Shown here piece by piece: positions 18,866 through 26,802 of a stretch of 64,000 nucleotides of DNA (within the stretch, counting starts at the first letter, position 1; every line of letters starts with the position of its first letter). Origin of the DNA: Rhizobium sp. Pop5 (GTDB lineage Bacteria; Pseudomonadota; Alphaproteobacteria; Rhizobiales; Rhizobiaceae); assembly GCF_024721175.1 (NCBI RefSeq), contig NZ_CP099399.1, positions 3,100,001 through 3,164,000 of the forward strand. Reading direction: 5' to 3'. The position numbers were made by a program, and so were the translations under genes. The notes beneath the pieces are model-generated. The model saw only the letters and a list, made by a program, of their open reading frames with translations, did no database searches and was not told the origin of the DNA.

Positions 18866-19609
18866 TCAGATCATGCCACCATTGGCGCGCAGCGCCTGGC
18901 CGTTGATCCAGCCGCCCTCCGGACCGGCGAGGAAGGCAACCACGGATGCGATATCATCAGGCGTGCCCAAGCGTTCCATCGGGTTCATCTTCGCCATGCG
19001 GGCGACGAGTTCATCCGACTTGCCGTTGAGGAATAGATCTGTGGCGACAGGGCCGGGCGCCACGGCGTTGACGGTGATGCCCCGGCCGCGCATCTCCTTG
19101 GCCATGATCGCCGTCAGCGTTTCCACAGCTGCCTTGGTGGCGGCGTAGACGCCATAGGTTTCGAGCTTCAGCCCCACGACCGAGGTGGAGAAATTGACGA
19201 CCCGGCCGCCATCGCGCAGGCGCTTGGCCGCTTCCCTGAGCGTATTGAAGGTGCCCTTGAGATTGACGGCGACCTGGCGGTCGAAATTGGCGTCGTCAGT
19301 CTCGGCCAGCGTCGAAAGCATCATGATGCCGGCATTGTTGACGAGCACGTCGATGCCGCCGAAAGCGGTTTCCGCCGCATCGAACATATGGCGGACGGCT
19401 TCGGCGTCACTGACATCGGCCTTGGCCGTCAGCGCTTTGCCGCCGGCCTGCTCGATCTCGCGCGCCAGTTCCTCGGCCTGGGCCGCACTGCCGGAATAAT
19501 TGACGACGACGGTAAATCCGTCCTTGGCGAGGCGTCGGGCGATTTCAGCGCCGATGCCTCGGGAAGCGCCGGTTACCAGTGCGACCTTGCCGTTTTCGTT
19601 GGAAGCCAT
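18866..19609 (-). CDS. SDR-family NAD(P)-dependent oxidoreductase
   Basis: A 247-residue classical short-chain dehydrogenase. The cofactor motif TGASRGIG lies at about residues 14-21, NNAG near 90, a catalytic serine in NFSTSVVG and the YAATK pair near 157. It resembles FabG/glucose-dehydrogenase-like SDRs of unknown substrate. It is divergent from a LysR regulator gene (120 bases between starts), which probably controls it. Confidence 0.9.
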   Translation of the reverse strand: MASNENGKVALVTGASRGIGAEIARRLAKDGFTVVVNYSGSAAQAEELAREIEQAGGKALTAKADVSDAEAVRHMFDAAETAFGGIDVLVNNAGIMMLSTLAETDDANFDRQVAVNLKGTFNTLREAAKRLRDGGRVVNFSTSVVGLKLETYGVYAATKAAVETLTAIMAKEMRGRGITVNAVAPGPVATDLFLNGKSDELVARMAKMNPMERLGTPDDIASVVAFLAGPEGGWINGQALRANGGMI

Positions 19610-19729
19610 CGTTCTTCTCCTTCACCCTGCGCGGCAGCGCGTTTTCGGTGAAGAGAAGATGCGACTTTTCCATCGGCGGATAATCTTGCATATTTCGGCA
19701 TCACTATCCGGAAAAGGCGAACAAAAGAA

Positions 19730-20638
19730 ATGGACAGAGTGGATGCCATGCGGGTGTTTTGCCGTGTCGCGGAACGCCGCAGTTTCACGCTTGCCGCCGA
19801 AGACACCGGCCTGCCGCGCTCGACTGTCACCGACGCGATCAAGCAGCTCGAAGCCCGCCTCGGTGTGCGCCTGCTCCAGCGCACGACACGCCATGTCAGC
19901 CCGACGCTCGACGGGGAGGCCTACTATCAACGCTGCCTGTCGATCCTCGCCGACATCGAGGATGCAGAAGGCGCCTTTGCCGGCGCCAAACCGAAAGGCC
20001 TTCTGCGCGTCGACGTGCACGGCACACTCGCGCGCCATTTCGTGCTGCCGAGCCTGCCCTCCTTCCTCGAGACTTATCCCGAGATCGAATTCTACATGAG
20101 CGAGGGCGATCGGCTGGTCGATCTCGTGCGCGAAGGCATCGATTGCGTATTGCGCGCCAGCACCCTGGGGGATAGCGACATGGTTGCCCGGCGCGTGGCC
20201 CTGCTCGAAGAGATCACCCTCGCCTCCCCTGCCTACATCGCCGCCCATGGCCTGCCGCAGCATCCGGACCGGCTTGCCGGCCACCGCATGGTCGGGTTTC
20301 ACTCCAGCGCCACCGGCGGCGTGCTGCCGCTCGAATTCATCGTTGATGGCGTTGTGCGCAACATCGTCATTCCCACCACCGTTTCCGTCAACGGCGGCGA
20401 AAGCTATACCTCAGCGGCAAGGCTCGGCCTCGGCCTGATCCAGATCCCGCGCTATCACGCAGAAAGCGATCTGGCCGCGGGAACGCTGATCCAGGTGCTT
20501 AAGGATTTCCCGCCGACCCCGACCCCGGTCTCGCTGCTCTATCCCCGCAACCGCCAGCTTTCGCCGCGTGTGCGCGTCTTCATCGACTGGCTGGTGAAGG
20601 TCTTCGCTCGACAAAATTCCGAAAACACGCTTTCCTAA
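19730..20638 (+). CDS. LysR-family transcriptional regulator, divergent from the SDR gene
   Basis: A 302-residue LTTR of the same CrgA-like subgroup as the one at 17675. Its helix-turn-helix (MRVFCRVAERRSFTLAAEDTGLPRSTVTDAIKQLEARL) and C-terminal YPRNRQLSPRVRVFIDWLVK segment are closely similar to it, so the two are paralogues. It is transcribed away from the SDR gene and is likely its regulator; this is inferred from layout. The ligand is unknown. Confidence 0.9.
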   Translation: MDRVDAMRVFCRVAERRSFTLAAEDTGLPRSTVTDAIKQLEARLGVRLLQRTTRHVSPTLDGEAYYQRCLSILADIEDAEGAFAGAKPKGLLRVDVHGTLARHFVLPSLPSFLETYPEIEFYMSEGDRLVDLVREGIDCVLRASTLGDSDMVARRVALLEEITLASPAYIAAHGLPQHPDRLAGHRMVGFHSSATGGVLPLEFIVDGVVRNIVIPTTVSVNGGESYTSAARLGLGLIQIPRYHAESDLAAGTLIQVLKDFPPTPTPVSLLYPRNRQLSPRVRVFIDWLVKVFARQNSENTLS

Positions 20639-20977
<339 letters not shown>

Positions 20978-21019
20978 TGCCCGCGTGAAACCGTTTTGGG
21001 ATGACGGCGCGCCGACTGA

Positions 21020-21637
21020 ATGTTATCAGCCTTGGCCATGACCGATGGTGGAACGATATCAGGCGCGATCGGCGCCGGCGCGCTTGCCGGCGAGGGCCTC
21101 AGGGCGTTTTTCGAGCGCGACGCGATCGCCGTTGCCCGCGACCTCCTCGGCTGTCACCTGGCCGTCGATGGCCTCGGCGGCCGCATCACCGAGACGGAAG
21201 CCTATTTCCCCGATGACGAGGCCTCGCACAGTTTTCGCGGACCTACGAAGCGCAACGGCGCCATGTACGGCCGGCCAGGCAATGTCTACATCTACCGCAT
21301 CTACGGCATGTACTGGTGCCTGAACTTCGTCTGCCATCCGGGCTCGGCCGTGCTGATCCGCGCGCTCGAACCTGAAACCGGAATCCCCGCCATGATGGAG
21401 CGGCGCGGCACCGAGATGCTGACGGCGCTCTGCAGCGGCCCCGGCAAGCTCTGCCAGGCGCTCGGCATCGATATCGAAATCAACGACAGGCTGCTCGACC
21501 GCGCGCCTTACGCGCTCACGCCCTCCGCACCGGTGCCTGTTGTCTCGGGAAAACGCATCGGCATCACTAGAAATGCCGAAGCACCTTGGCGCTTCGGCAT
21601 TCAGGGATCGCGATATCTCAGCAAGCCGTTCCGCTAA
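21020..21637 (+). CDS. mpg: DNA-3-methyladenine glycosylase (AAG/Mpg family)
   Basis: A 205-residue monofunctional glycosylase that removes alkylated purines such as 3-methyladenine and hypoxanthine to begin base-excision repair. Diagnostic segments are LLGCHLAVDGLGGRITETEAYFPDDEASHSFRGPTKRN, MYGRPGNVYIYRIYGMYWCLNFVC (with the intercalating-loop tyrosines) and VLIRALEPETG. The catalytic Glu lies in ITETEAY. ATG 21020 is used; ATG 21038 (MTDGG) is also possible. Near its end the gene holds a perfect 11-base-arm inverted repeat (21572-21601). Confidence 0.93.
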   Translation: MLSALAMTDGGTISGAIGAGALAGEGLRAFFERDAIAVARDLLGCHLAVDGLGGRITETEAYFPDDEASHSFRGPTKRNGAMYGRPGNVYIYRIYGMYWCLNFVCHPGSAVLIRALEPETGIPAMMERRGTEMLTALCSGPGKLCQALGIDIEINDRLLDRAPYALTPSAPVPVVSGKRIGITRNAEAPWRFGIQGSRYLSKPFR

Positions 21638-21703
21638 GCAATTCCAGCAAAAGCGCGAAGCGGTTTTGCCGGGAAACCGGAAACCGCTTTCCCCAGGAAT
21701 TGC
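21638..21703. repeat. Palindromic intergenic repeat element (RIME-like)
   Basis: Nested inverted repeats: outer arms GCAATTCC (21638-21645) and GGAATTGC (21696-21703), inner arms AAGCGGTTT (21658-21666) and AAACCGCTT (21681-21689). It begins at the base after the glycosylase stop and lies between convergent genes. Its 'aagcggtttt' core is like the palindromic intergenic elements widespread in Rhizobium genomes. It could also act as a bidirectional terminator. Family membership needs a genome search. Confidence 0.6.
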
Positions 21704-21718
21704 GCAAACGCTTGAAGC

Positions 21719-23260
21719 CTATTCCATGACCGCGCTGTGATCGACGGCGGGTGCCGCCTTCGGCTTGCGTAGCAGCAGCACCAGCGGGATGACCGCAAGC
21801 GACATCAGCATCAAGAGCTTGAAATCGTCCATATAGGCGATGATCGTCGATTGCAGCGTGATGATCTCGTTGAGCGAGGCGCGGCCAGCGGCTGTTAAGG
21901 GACTGAGCCCCTGCGCCGCCACGGCATCGAAGGCGTGGTTGAATGGCGTCACATAGGCCGCGATCGATTCATGATTGCTCTGCGTATTCTCGACGATCAG
22001 CGCAGAAACGATGGAGATGCCGACCGCCGAGCCGATGTTTCGCGACAGGTTGTAGAGGCCCGTGCCGTCGCCGCGCATATGGGCGGGGAGCGTCGCGAAA
22101 GCGATCGTCGTCAACGGCACGAAGAGGAAGCCGAGCCCGGCGCCCTGGATGAAGCCGACCGAGACGATCGTCCATTGCGAGACGTCGGGCGTCCAGCCCG
22201 TCATGTCGTACATCGCCCAGGCAGTCAGGCCGAGGCCGAGCACCAGCAGCAGGCGCGTATCGACCTTGCCGATCAGCCGGCCGACGATGAACATGCAGAG
22301 CATGGTGCCGAGACCGCGCGGCCCCATGACGATGCCGGCGGTGATGACGGGATAGCCCATCAGCGTCTGCAGATAGGGCGTCATCAGCGCCAGCGAGGCG
22401 AGATAGGTGACGCCAACGACGAAGATGAAGATCATGCTGACCGTGAAGTTCTGGTCGAGAAACAGCTTTGGATTGACGAAGGATTTCTCCGCTGTCAGCG
22501 TATGCACGATTAGCAGGTAGAACGCGGCAGCGCAGATCAGCGCCTCGATGACGATCTCGCCTGAGGAAAACCAGTCGAGCTGTTCGCCGCGGTCGAGAAA
22601 AAGCTGCAGCGCGCCGATGCCGAGGCTCATCATCCCGAAGCCGAACCAGTCCAGTTTGGCGAGCAGATCCCTCTTGGTCTCGGTGACGAAGACGACGATG
22701 CCCATGAAGGCGAGCGCGCCGATCGGCACGTTGATGTAGAACACCCAGCGCCAGCTGATATTGTCGGTCAGCCAGCCGCCGATGACGGGGCCGAGGACCG
22801 GCCCGACCATGACCGAGACGCCGAAAAGCGCCATGGCCGAACCGCGCTCCTCGATTGTATAGATGTCGAGGAGGATGCCCTGGGAAAGCGGCACGAGCGA
22901 CGCGCCGAACAGACCCTGCAGCAGGCGGAAGGCGACGATCTGATTGAGCGACTGCGCAAGGCCGCAAAGCACCGAGGCGGCGACGAAGCCGGCGATGGCG
23001 ACGAGCAGCACCCGCTTGCGGCCGAACTTGGCGGCAAGGAAACCGGAGGGCGGCGTCATGATCGCCGCCGCGACGATATAGGAGGTGAGCACCCAGTTGA
23101 TCTGATCGGCACTCGCCGAGACACTGCCCTGAATATAGGGCAGCGCCACGTTGGCGATCGTCGTGTCAAGCGCCTGCATGATGACGGCGAGGATGACGCA
23201 GGCCGTGATCGCGCCGCGATTGGCGACGTGGCTCGCCGAAGATGCGGGAGCGTTACTCAT
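21719..23260 (-). CDS. emrB: DHA2-family MFS multidrug efflux transporter (EmrB type)
   Basis: A 513-residue, 14-helix major facilitator of the DHA2 family. MQALDTTIANVALPYIQGSVSAS in helix 1 is the hallmark sequence, followed by the motif-A loop GFLAAKFGRKRVLL and the motif-C helix VMVGPVLGPVIGGWL. With an EmrA adaptor it exports drugs or host compounds across both membranes. The start is ATG 23260, which overlaps the last 8 bases of emrA. It is the third gene of a marR-emrA-emrB operon. Confidence 0.92.
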   Translation of the reverse strand: MSNAPASSASHVANRGAITACVILAVIMQALDTTIANVALPYIQGSVSASADQINWVLTSYIVAAAIMTPPSGFLAAKFGRKRVLLVAIAGFVAASVLCGLAQSLNQIVAFRLLQGLFGASLVPLSQGILLDIYTIEERGSAMALFGVSVMVGPVLGPVIGGWLTDNISWRWVFYINVPIGALAFMGIVVFVTETKRDLLAKLDWFGFGMMSLGIGALQLFLDRGEQLDWFSSGEIVIEALICAAAFYLLIVHTLTAEKSFVNPKLFLDQNFTVSMIFIFVVGVTYLASLALMTPYLQTLMGYPVITAGIVMGPRGLGTMLCMFIVGRLIGKVDTRLLLVLGLGLTAWAMYDMTGWTPDVSQWTIVSVGFIQGAGLGFLFVPLTTIAFATLPAHMRGDGTGLYNLSRNIGSAVGISIVSALIVENTQSNHESIAAYVTPFNHAFDAVAAQGLSPLTAAGRASLNEIITLQSTIIAYMDDFKLLMLMSLAVIPLVLLLRKPKAAPAVDHSAVME

Positions 23261-24476
23261 GGTCCTTGCCCTGAGCCTGGCCCAGAAGCTTGTTGACGAA
23301 GTCAGGCAGTCCGCGGGCATGGCCGGTATCGACGTCGACCACCGTGCTCATGCCGACGCGAAGCGGCGGCTTGCCTTCGGCATCTTCGATGCTGACGCGC
23401 ATCGGAATGCGCTGGACGACCTTCACCCAGTTGCCGGTCGTGTTCTGCGCCGGCAGCAGCGAGAAGCTGGAACCGGACGCCGGGCTGATGCTCTCGACCT
23501 TGCCCTTCCAGGTCACGCCGGGATAGGTGTCGACATAGATCTCGGCCGTCTGCCCTGGCTTGACATAGGTCAGCTCGGTTTCCTTCGGGCTGGCGGCGAT
23601 CCACAGATGGTCGGTGGCGACAAGCGAGAAAGCCTGCTGCGAAGCCTGCAGGTAGGAGCCGACCTGCAATGAGTTGACATTGGTGACGATGCCGTCGAAG
23701 GGCGCCTTAACGACGCTGTGGTCGAACTCGCGCTGGGCGTTGTCGACCTGCGACTTGGCCTGCAGGTAGAGCGGATTTTCCTCGACCGGCTGATCGGCGC
23801 TGCCGCCGAGCTGGGCGAGCGTCGTTGCCGCTTCCGCCTTGGCGACGGCGACCTTCTGCTGGGCGGCCTCGAGATTGTGCTTGGCCTCGTCATAAGCCGA
23901 CTGCGTCGCGCTGCCGTTGTTGACGAGGTTCTGCTGCCGATCGAACTGATCCTGGTAATAGGGCAGATCGGCTTCAGCCTGCGTGATCTCGGCGAGTGAT
24001 TGCTGATAGCTCGCCTTGAGATTCATGATCTGGTTGCGCTGCGCGCCGAGCTGCGCCTTGGCGCCATCGAGCGCGATCTTGAAGGAATCGGCTCTCAAGC
24101 TGAAGAGCACCTGCCCGGCCTTCACAGCCTCATTCTCATGCACGTCGATCCGCTCGACGATGCCTGAGACATCGGTGGTGACTCCGACCATATCGGCCTG
24201 GATATAGGCGTTGTCGGTCGACATCACCTGGCCGCCATTGACGTAATAGTAACCGCCGACGGCGAGAGCCACCGGCAACAGGGCGAAAAGGATCGGCCGC
24301 GTGAGACTGCGCCGGCGGCGGACCTTGTTGCCGCCGGGCGCAGCCACGGCGGCAGCCGGCACTGAATTGGATGAAGGCGCTTCGGCTACCGTTTCCTGCT
24401 GTTTGACTTGGTTTTCTTCGACAGATGTCTTGGCATTGGCGTCGGCAACGACGCGGAGAGAGGGTTGATCAGCCAT
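23253..24476 (-). CDS. emrA: EmrA/HlyD-type membrane fusion protein of the MFS pump
   Basis: A 407-residue adaptor with a cytoplasmic N-terminal tail, one membrane helix (ILFALLPVALAVGGYYYV near residue 65), a biotin/lipoyl half-motif (GIVERIDVHENEAVKAGQVLFSL), a long coiled coil (about 120-220, LNLEAAQQKVAVAKAEAA region) and the second half-motif (SVVKAPFDGIVTNVNSLQVG). This is the EmrA organisation rather than the AcrA type. Its ATG overlaps the marR stop by 8 bases and its stop overlaps emrB by 8 bases, so the three genes are tightly coupled. Confidence 0.92.
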   Translation of the reverse strand: MADQPSLRVVADANAKTSVEENQVKQQETVAEAPSSNSVPAAAVAAPGGNKVRRRRSLTRPILFALLPVALAVGGYYYVNGGQVMSTDNAYIQADMVGVTTDVSGIVERIDVHENEAVKAGQVLFSLRADSFKIALDGAKAQLGAQRNQIMNLKASYQQSLAEITQAEADLPYYQDQFDRQQNLVNNGSATQSAYDEAKHNLEAAQQKVAVAKAEAATTLAQLGGSADQPVEENPLYLQAKSQVDNAQREFDHSVVKAPFDGIVTNVNSLQVGSYLQASQQAFSLVATDHLWIAASPKETELTYVKPGQTAEIYVDTYPGVTWKGKVESISPASGSSFSLLPAQNTTGNWVKVVQRIPMRVSIEDAEGKPPLRVGMSTVVDVDTGHARGLPDFVNKLLGQAQGKDHE

Positions 24477-24933
24477 CGTTCATCTCATTCTCTTCGACCG
24501 GTGTTCGGCAAGCCTGCACCAGGTTCGTCTTCATTACGGAGAGGATTTGGTAAAGCTGTTCGCGCTGCTCGACGGAGACGCCATCCAGCGCCTCCCCGCG
24601 GGTGACATCCCCGAGTTCGCGCATCTCGGCGAGCAGCGGATGCGCCTCCTCGCGCATATAGAGCAGCCAGATGCGCCGGTCGGTAGGGTGCTGGCGGCGT
24701 TCTATCAGCCCGCGCTCGGCAAGCTTGTCGAGGATGCGCACCAACGTGATCGGCTCGACTTCGAGAATTTCCGCAAGACCGCTCTGATGGATGCCCTCGT
24801 TGTTCGAGAGATAGGCGAGCGTCTGCCATTGCGACCGCGTTAGCCCAAGGCACTTCGCCCGCTGCTCGAACCGCTTGCGCAGCAGCCGTGCGACGTCGTG
24901 GAGAAGAAAACCGAGGGTGGGTGTAGCGTTCAT
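24469..24933 (-). CDS. MarR-family transcriptional regulator of the emrAB operon
   Basis: A 154-residue winged-helix dimer. The DNA-recognition region reads SGLAEILEVEPITLVRILDKLAERGLIERRQHPTDRRIWLLYM, the typical MarR core with its wing. It is the first gene of the operon with emrA and emrB, and a perfect palindrome lies just before its start. Autoregulated repression of the pump, relieved by a phenolic or similar ligand, is the likely scheme; ligand and binding are inferred. Confidence 0.92.
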   Translation of the reverse strand: MNATPTLGFLLHDVARLLRKRFEQRAKCLGLTRSQWQTLAYLSNNEGIHQSGLAEILEVEPITLVRILDKLAERGLIERRQHPTDRRIWLLYMREEAHPLLAEMRELGDVTRGEALDGVSVEQREQLYQILSVMKTNLVQACRTPVEENEMNDG

Positions 24934-24954
24934 GGAAACCTGTGCCAGCTATTT

Positions 24955-24968
24955 ATAAGCATACTTAT
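24955..24968. promoter_or_regulatory. Candidate MarR operator upstream of marR-emrAB
   Basis: ATAAG (24955-24959) and CTTAT (24964-24968) are perfect arms separated by CATA. They sit 22 bases before the marR start codon, in an AT-rich stretch that must hold the promoter. A palindrome here fits autoregulation by the MarR protein. Confidence 0.5.
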
Positions 24969-25181
24969 GATATCGGTAGATATATTGAGCATGCGCGGCG
25001 CACAAGAGCGTGAGCGGAAAAATCAGCAGCCGCGGTGAAAATGCCGCAGCGGCGCTCGGGGCCGCCTTGCAGCCTTCCCATCCGTGGATCAGTCCGACGC
25101 CAAAGAGTAACCGCGACGCCCCTTTGCCCTAGTTTCCAGTCGGAAATCACCTCCGCCGGAGGCGCAGGCAAACACCCACGC
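24969..25181. other. Stretch without a supported gene
   Basis: Between the marR promoter and the antiporter remnant. Open frames exist on both strands, but they lack ribosome-binding sites and recognisable protein similarity. It may be decayed upstream sequence of the antiporter gene. Confidence 0.5.
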
Positions 25182-25362
25182 GAGGTCAGCAGGCTCGACA
25201 AGCAGCGCCGCAACGTCATCGGTGCGAAACGCCGCAAACTCGCCGCGATGCGCCGCGCCGACGAGATCGACGACGACGTCTTTTCACATGCTGGAACAGG
25301 AGCTTGACTGGGCCGAGCTCGCCGTTCTGCCGCCCGGCCGAGACGAGATCGTCGAAAGCTGA
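25182..25362 (+). pseudogene. C-terminal remnant of a Na+/H+ antiporter gene, frameshifted
   Basis: One frame reads EVSRLDKQRRNVIGAKRRKLAAMRRADEIDDDVF and stops shortly after. The next frame continues MLEQELDWAELAVLPPGRDEIVES and ends in TGA at 25360-25362. Joined by removing one T from the TTTT run at 25281-25284, the pair gives the charged tail typical of CPA1-type Na+/H+ antiporters ('...IDDDVFH-LEQELDWAEL...'). The membrane domain is absent upstream, so this is a decayed fragment. Family assignment is from memory of such tails. Confidence 0.55.
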
Positions 25363-25623
25363 TGCCGCTCAAAGAAGTTTCATGGATTCGAGAAAAGCAA
25401 ATAATTGGCATTTGCTATTTTTCGCCGCTGCCGTTTATATCCCGTTCCATAGCGTTACGATTTTTCCATTGTGCATCGCATGCCGGCTCTCTCTTCCAAG
25501 GATTGGACGCCGGGGAAATCGCGGAAGCCCAAGGCTTTCGTTCAAAGCAGCAAGACATGACTAGCATCACTTCATCTTAAGTTCGGTGGCAGTCGCTCGG
25601 CCGCCGCGATTGGAGGGACCGAT
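25363..25623. other. AT-richer gene-free stretch with the promoter of the second RND operon
   Basis: No gene is supported here. The stretch 25390-25470 is AT-richer than its surroundings and probably holds the promoter for the adaptor gene at 25624. A GGAGGGACC ribosome-binding site is at about 25612-25620. No regulator gene flanks this operon. Confidence 0.4.
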
Positions 25624-26802
25624 ATGACTTTCGCGCTTCGACGGATATTGATGCTCGGCTGCATCGCCACGTTCATGCCCCTGGTCGCGATGGCGCAGGG
25701 CGCACCGTCCGCCCCTCCCCCTGTCACAGTCGCAAAGCCGGTGGTGCGCGATGTCATCGACAATGACGAATTCATCGGCCGCTTCCAGCCGGTCGACGAA
25801 GTCTCCGTACGTTCACGCGTCGGCGGCTATCTGCAGGAAGTCCATTTCGAGGATGGCGCGCTGGTCAAGAAGGGCGACCTGCTCTTCGTCATCGACCAGC
25901 GGCCGTTCATAACCGCGCTCAACCAGGCAAAGGCCGCGCTCGAGGCTTCGCAGTCTACCCTTGTCTTCGCCGATGCTCAGTACAAGCGCGCCCAGTCGCT
26001 CGCATCGAGCGGCAGCCAGTCCGCACAGACGCTCGACGATCGCCGCCGCGAATTTGATTCCGCCCAGGCCAATGTCCGCGGCGCCCAGGCCGCGGCCGAC
26101 CGCGCAGCGCTCGACATGGAATATACCGAGATCAAAGCGCCGCTCAGCGGCCGTATCGACCGCCACCTGATCTCGACCGGCAACCTCGTGCAGGCCGACC
26201 AGACGGTACTCACCACCATCGTTTCCCTCGATCCGATCGATTTCTATTTCGACGTCGACGAGCGCCGCCTGCTGAATTTCGCCGACACCGCCCGCAAGAT
26301 GGGCACGGACCTCCAGCTGGGCGGCGGCGGCGTGGACGTCTCCGTCACGATCTCCGATCCCAACGCCAAACCCTTCAAGGGAAAACTCGATTTCGCCGAG
26401 AACCGGGTCGATAATGAGAGCGGCACCATTCGCATCCGTGCCCGCCTTGCAAATCCCGATCTCGTCCTGCAGCCGGGCCTCTTCGGCCGTGTTCAGGTCG
26501 CAGCCTCCAACACCTACAAGGCCATTCTCGTCCCCGACGAAGCGATCGGTTCGGACCAGAATGAGCGCGTCGTCTATGTCGTCGCTGACGATGGCAAGGT
26601 TTCGACAAAGTCCGTGCGGCCCGGACCGCGGCTCTACGGCTATCGCGTGATCCGGGAGGGCCTCGACGGCACCGAGACGATCATCGTCAACGGCCTGATG
26701 CGCGCCCGGCCGGGTTCGAAGATCACGCCTCAGATGACCGAACTGCCGCAGGAGCGGCAGGACACTGCGCCGGAAGCCGCAAACGCGGAGACCGGACAAT
26801 GA
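25624..26802 (+). CDS. RND efflux periplasmic adaptor (second system)
   Basis: A 392-residue AcrA-type adaptor. A signal peptide, MTFALRRILMLGCIATFMPLVAMA, is cleaved before QGAPS and no lipobox cysteine is seen. Half-motifs VSVRSRVGGYLQEVHFEDGALVKKGDLLF and EIKAPLSGRIDRHLISTGNLV flank the hairpin. The C-terminal membrane-proximal domain ends at GLMRARPGSKITPQM. ATG 25624 follows a strong GGAGG site. ATGA overlap with the pump gene shows translational coupling. It resembles Brucella BepF-like adaptors. Confidence 0.94.
   Translation: MTFALRRILMLGCIATFMPLVAMAQGAPSAPPPVTVAKPVVRDVIDNDEFIGRFQPVDEVSVRSRVGGYLQEVHFEDGALVKKGDLLFVIDQRPFITALNQAKAALEASQSTLVFADAQYKRAQSLASSGSQSAQTLDDRRREFDSAQANVRGAQAAADRAALDMEYTEIKAPLSGRIDRHLISTGNLVQADQTVLTTIVSLDPIDFYFDVDERRLLNFADTARKMGTDLQLGGGGVDVSVTISDPNAKPFKGKLDFAENRVDNESGTIRIRARLANPDLVLQPGLFGRVQVAASNTYKAILVPDEAIGSDQNERVVYVVADDGKVSTKSVRPGPRLYGYRVIREGLDGTETIIVNGLMRARPGSKITPQMTELPQERQDTAPEAANAETGQ

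Noticed and set aside
24965..25411. A 148-codon minus-strand frame upstream of marR
   Set aside because: Arg/Ser-rich product, no ribosome-binding site and antisense to the antiporter remnant.
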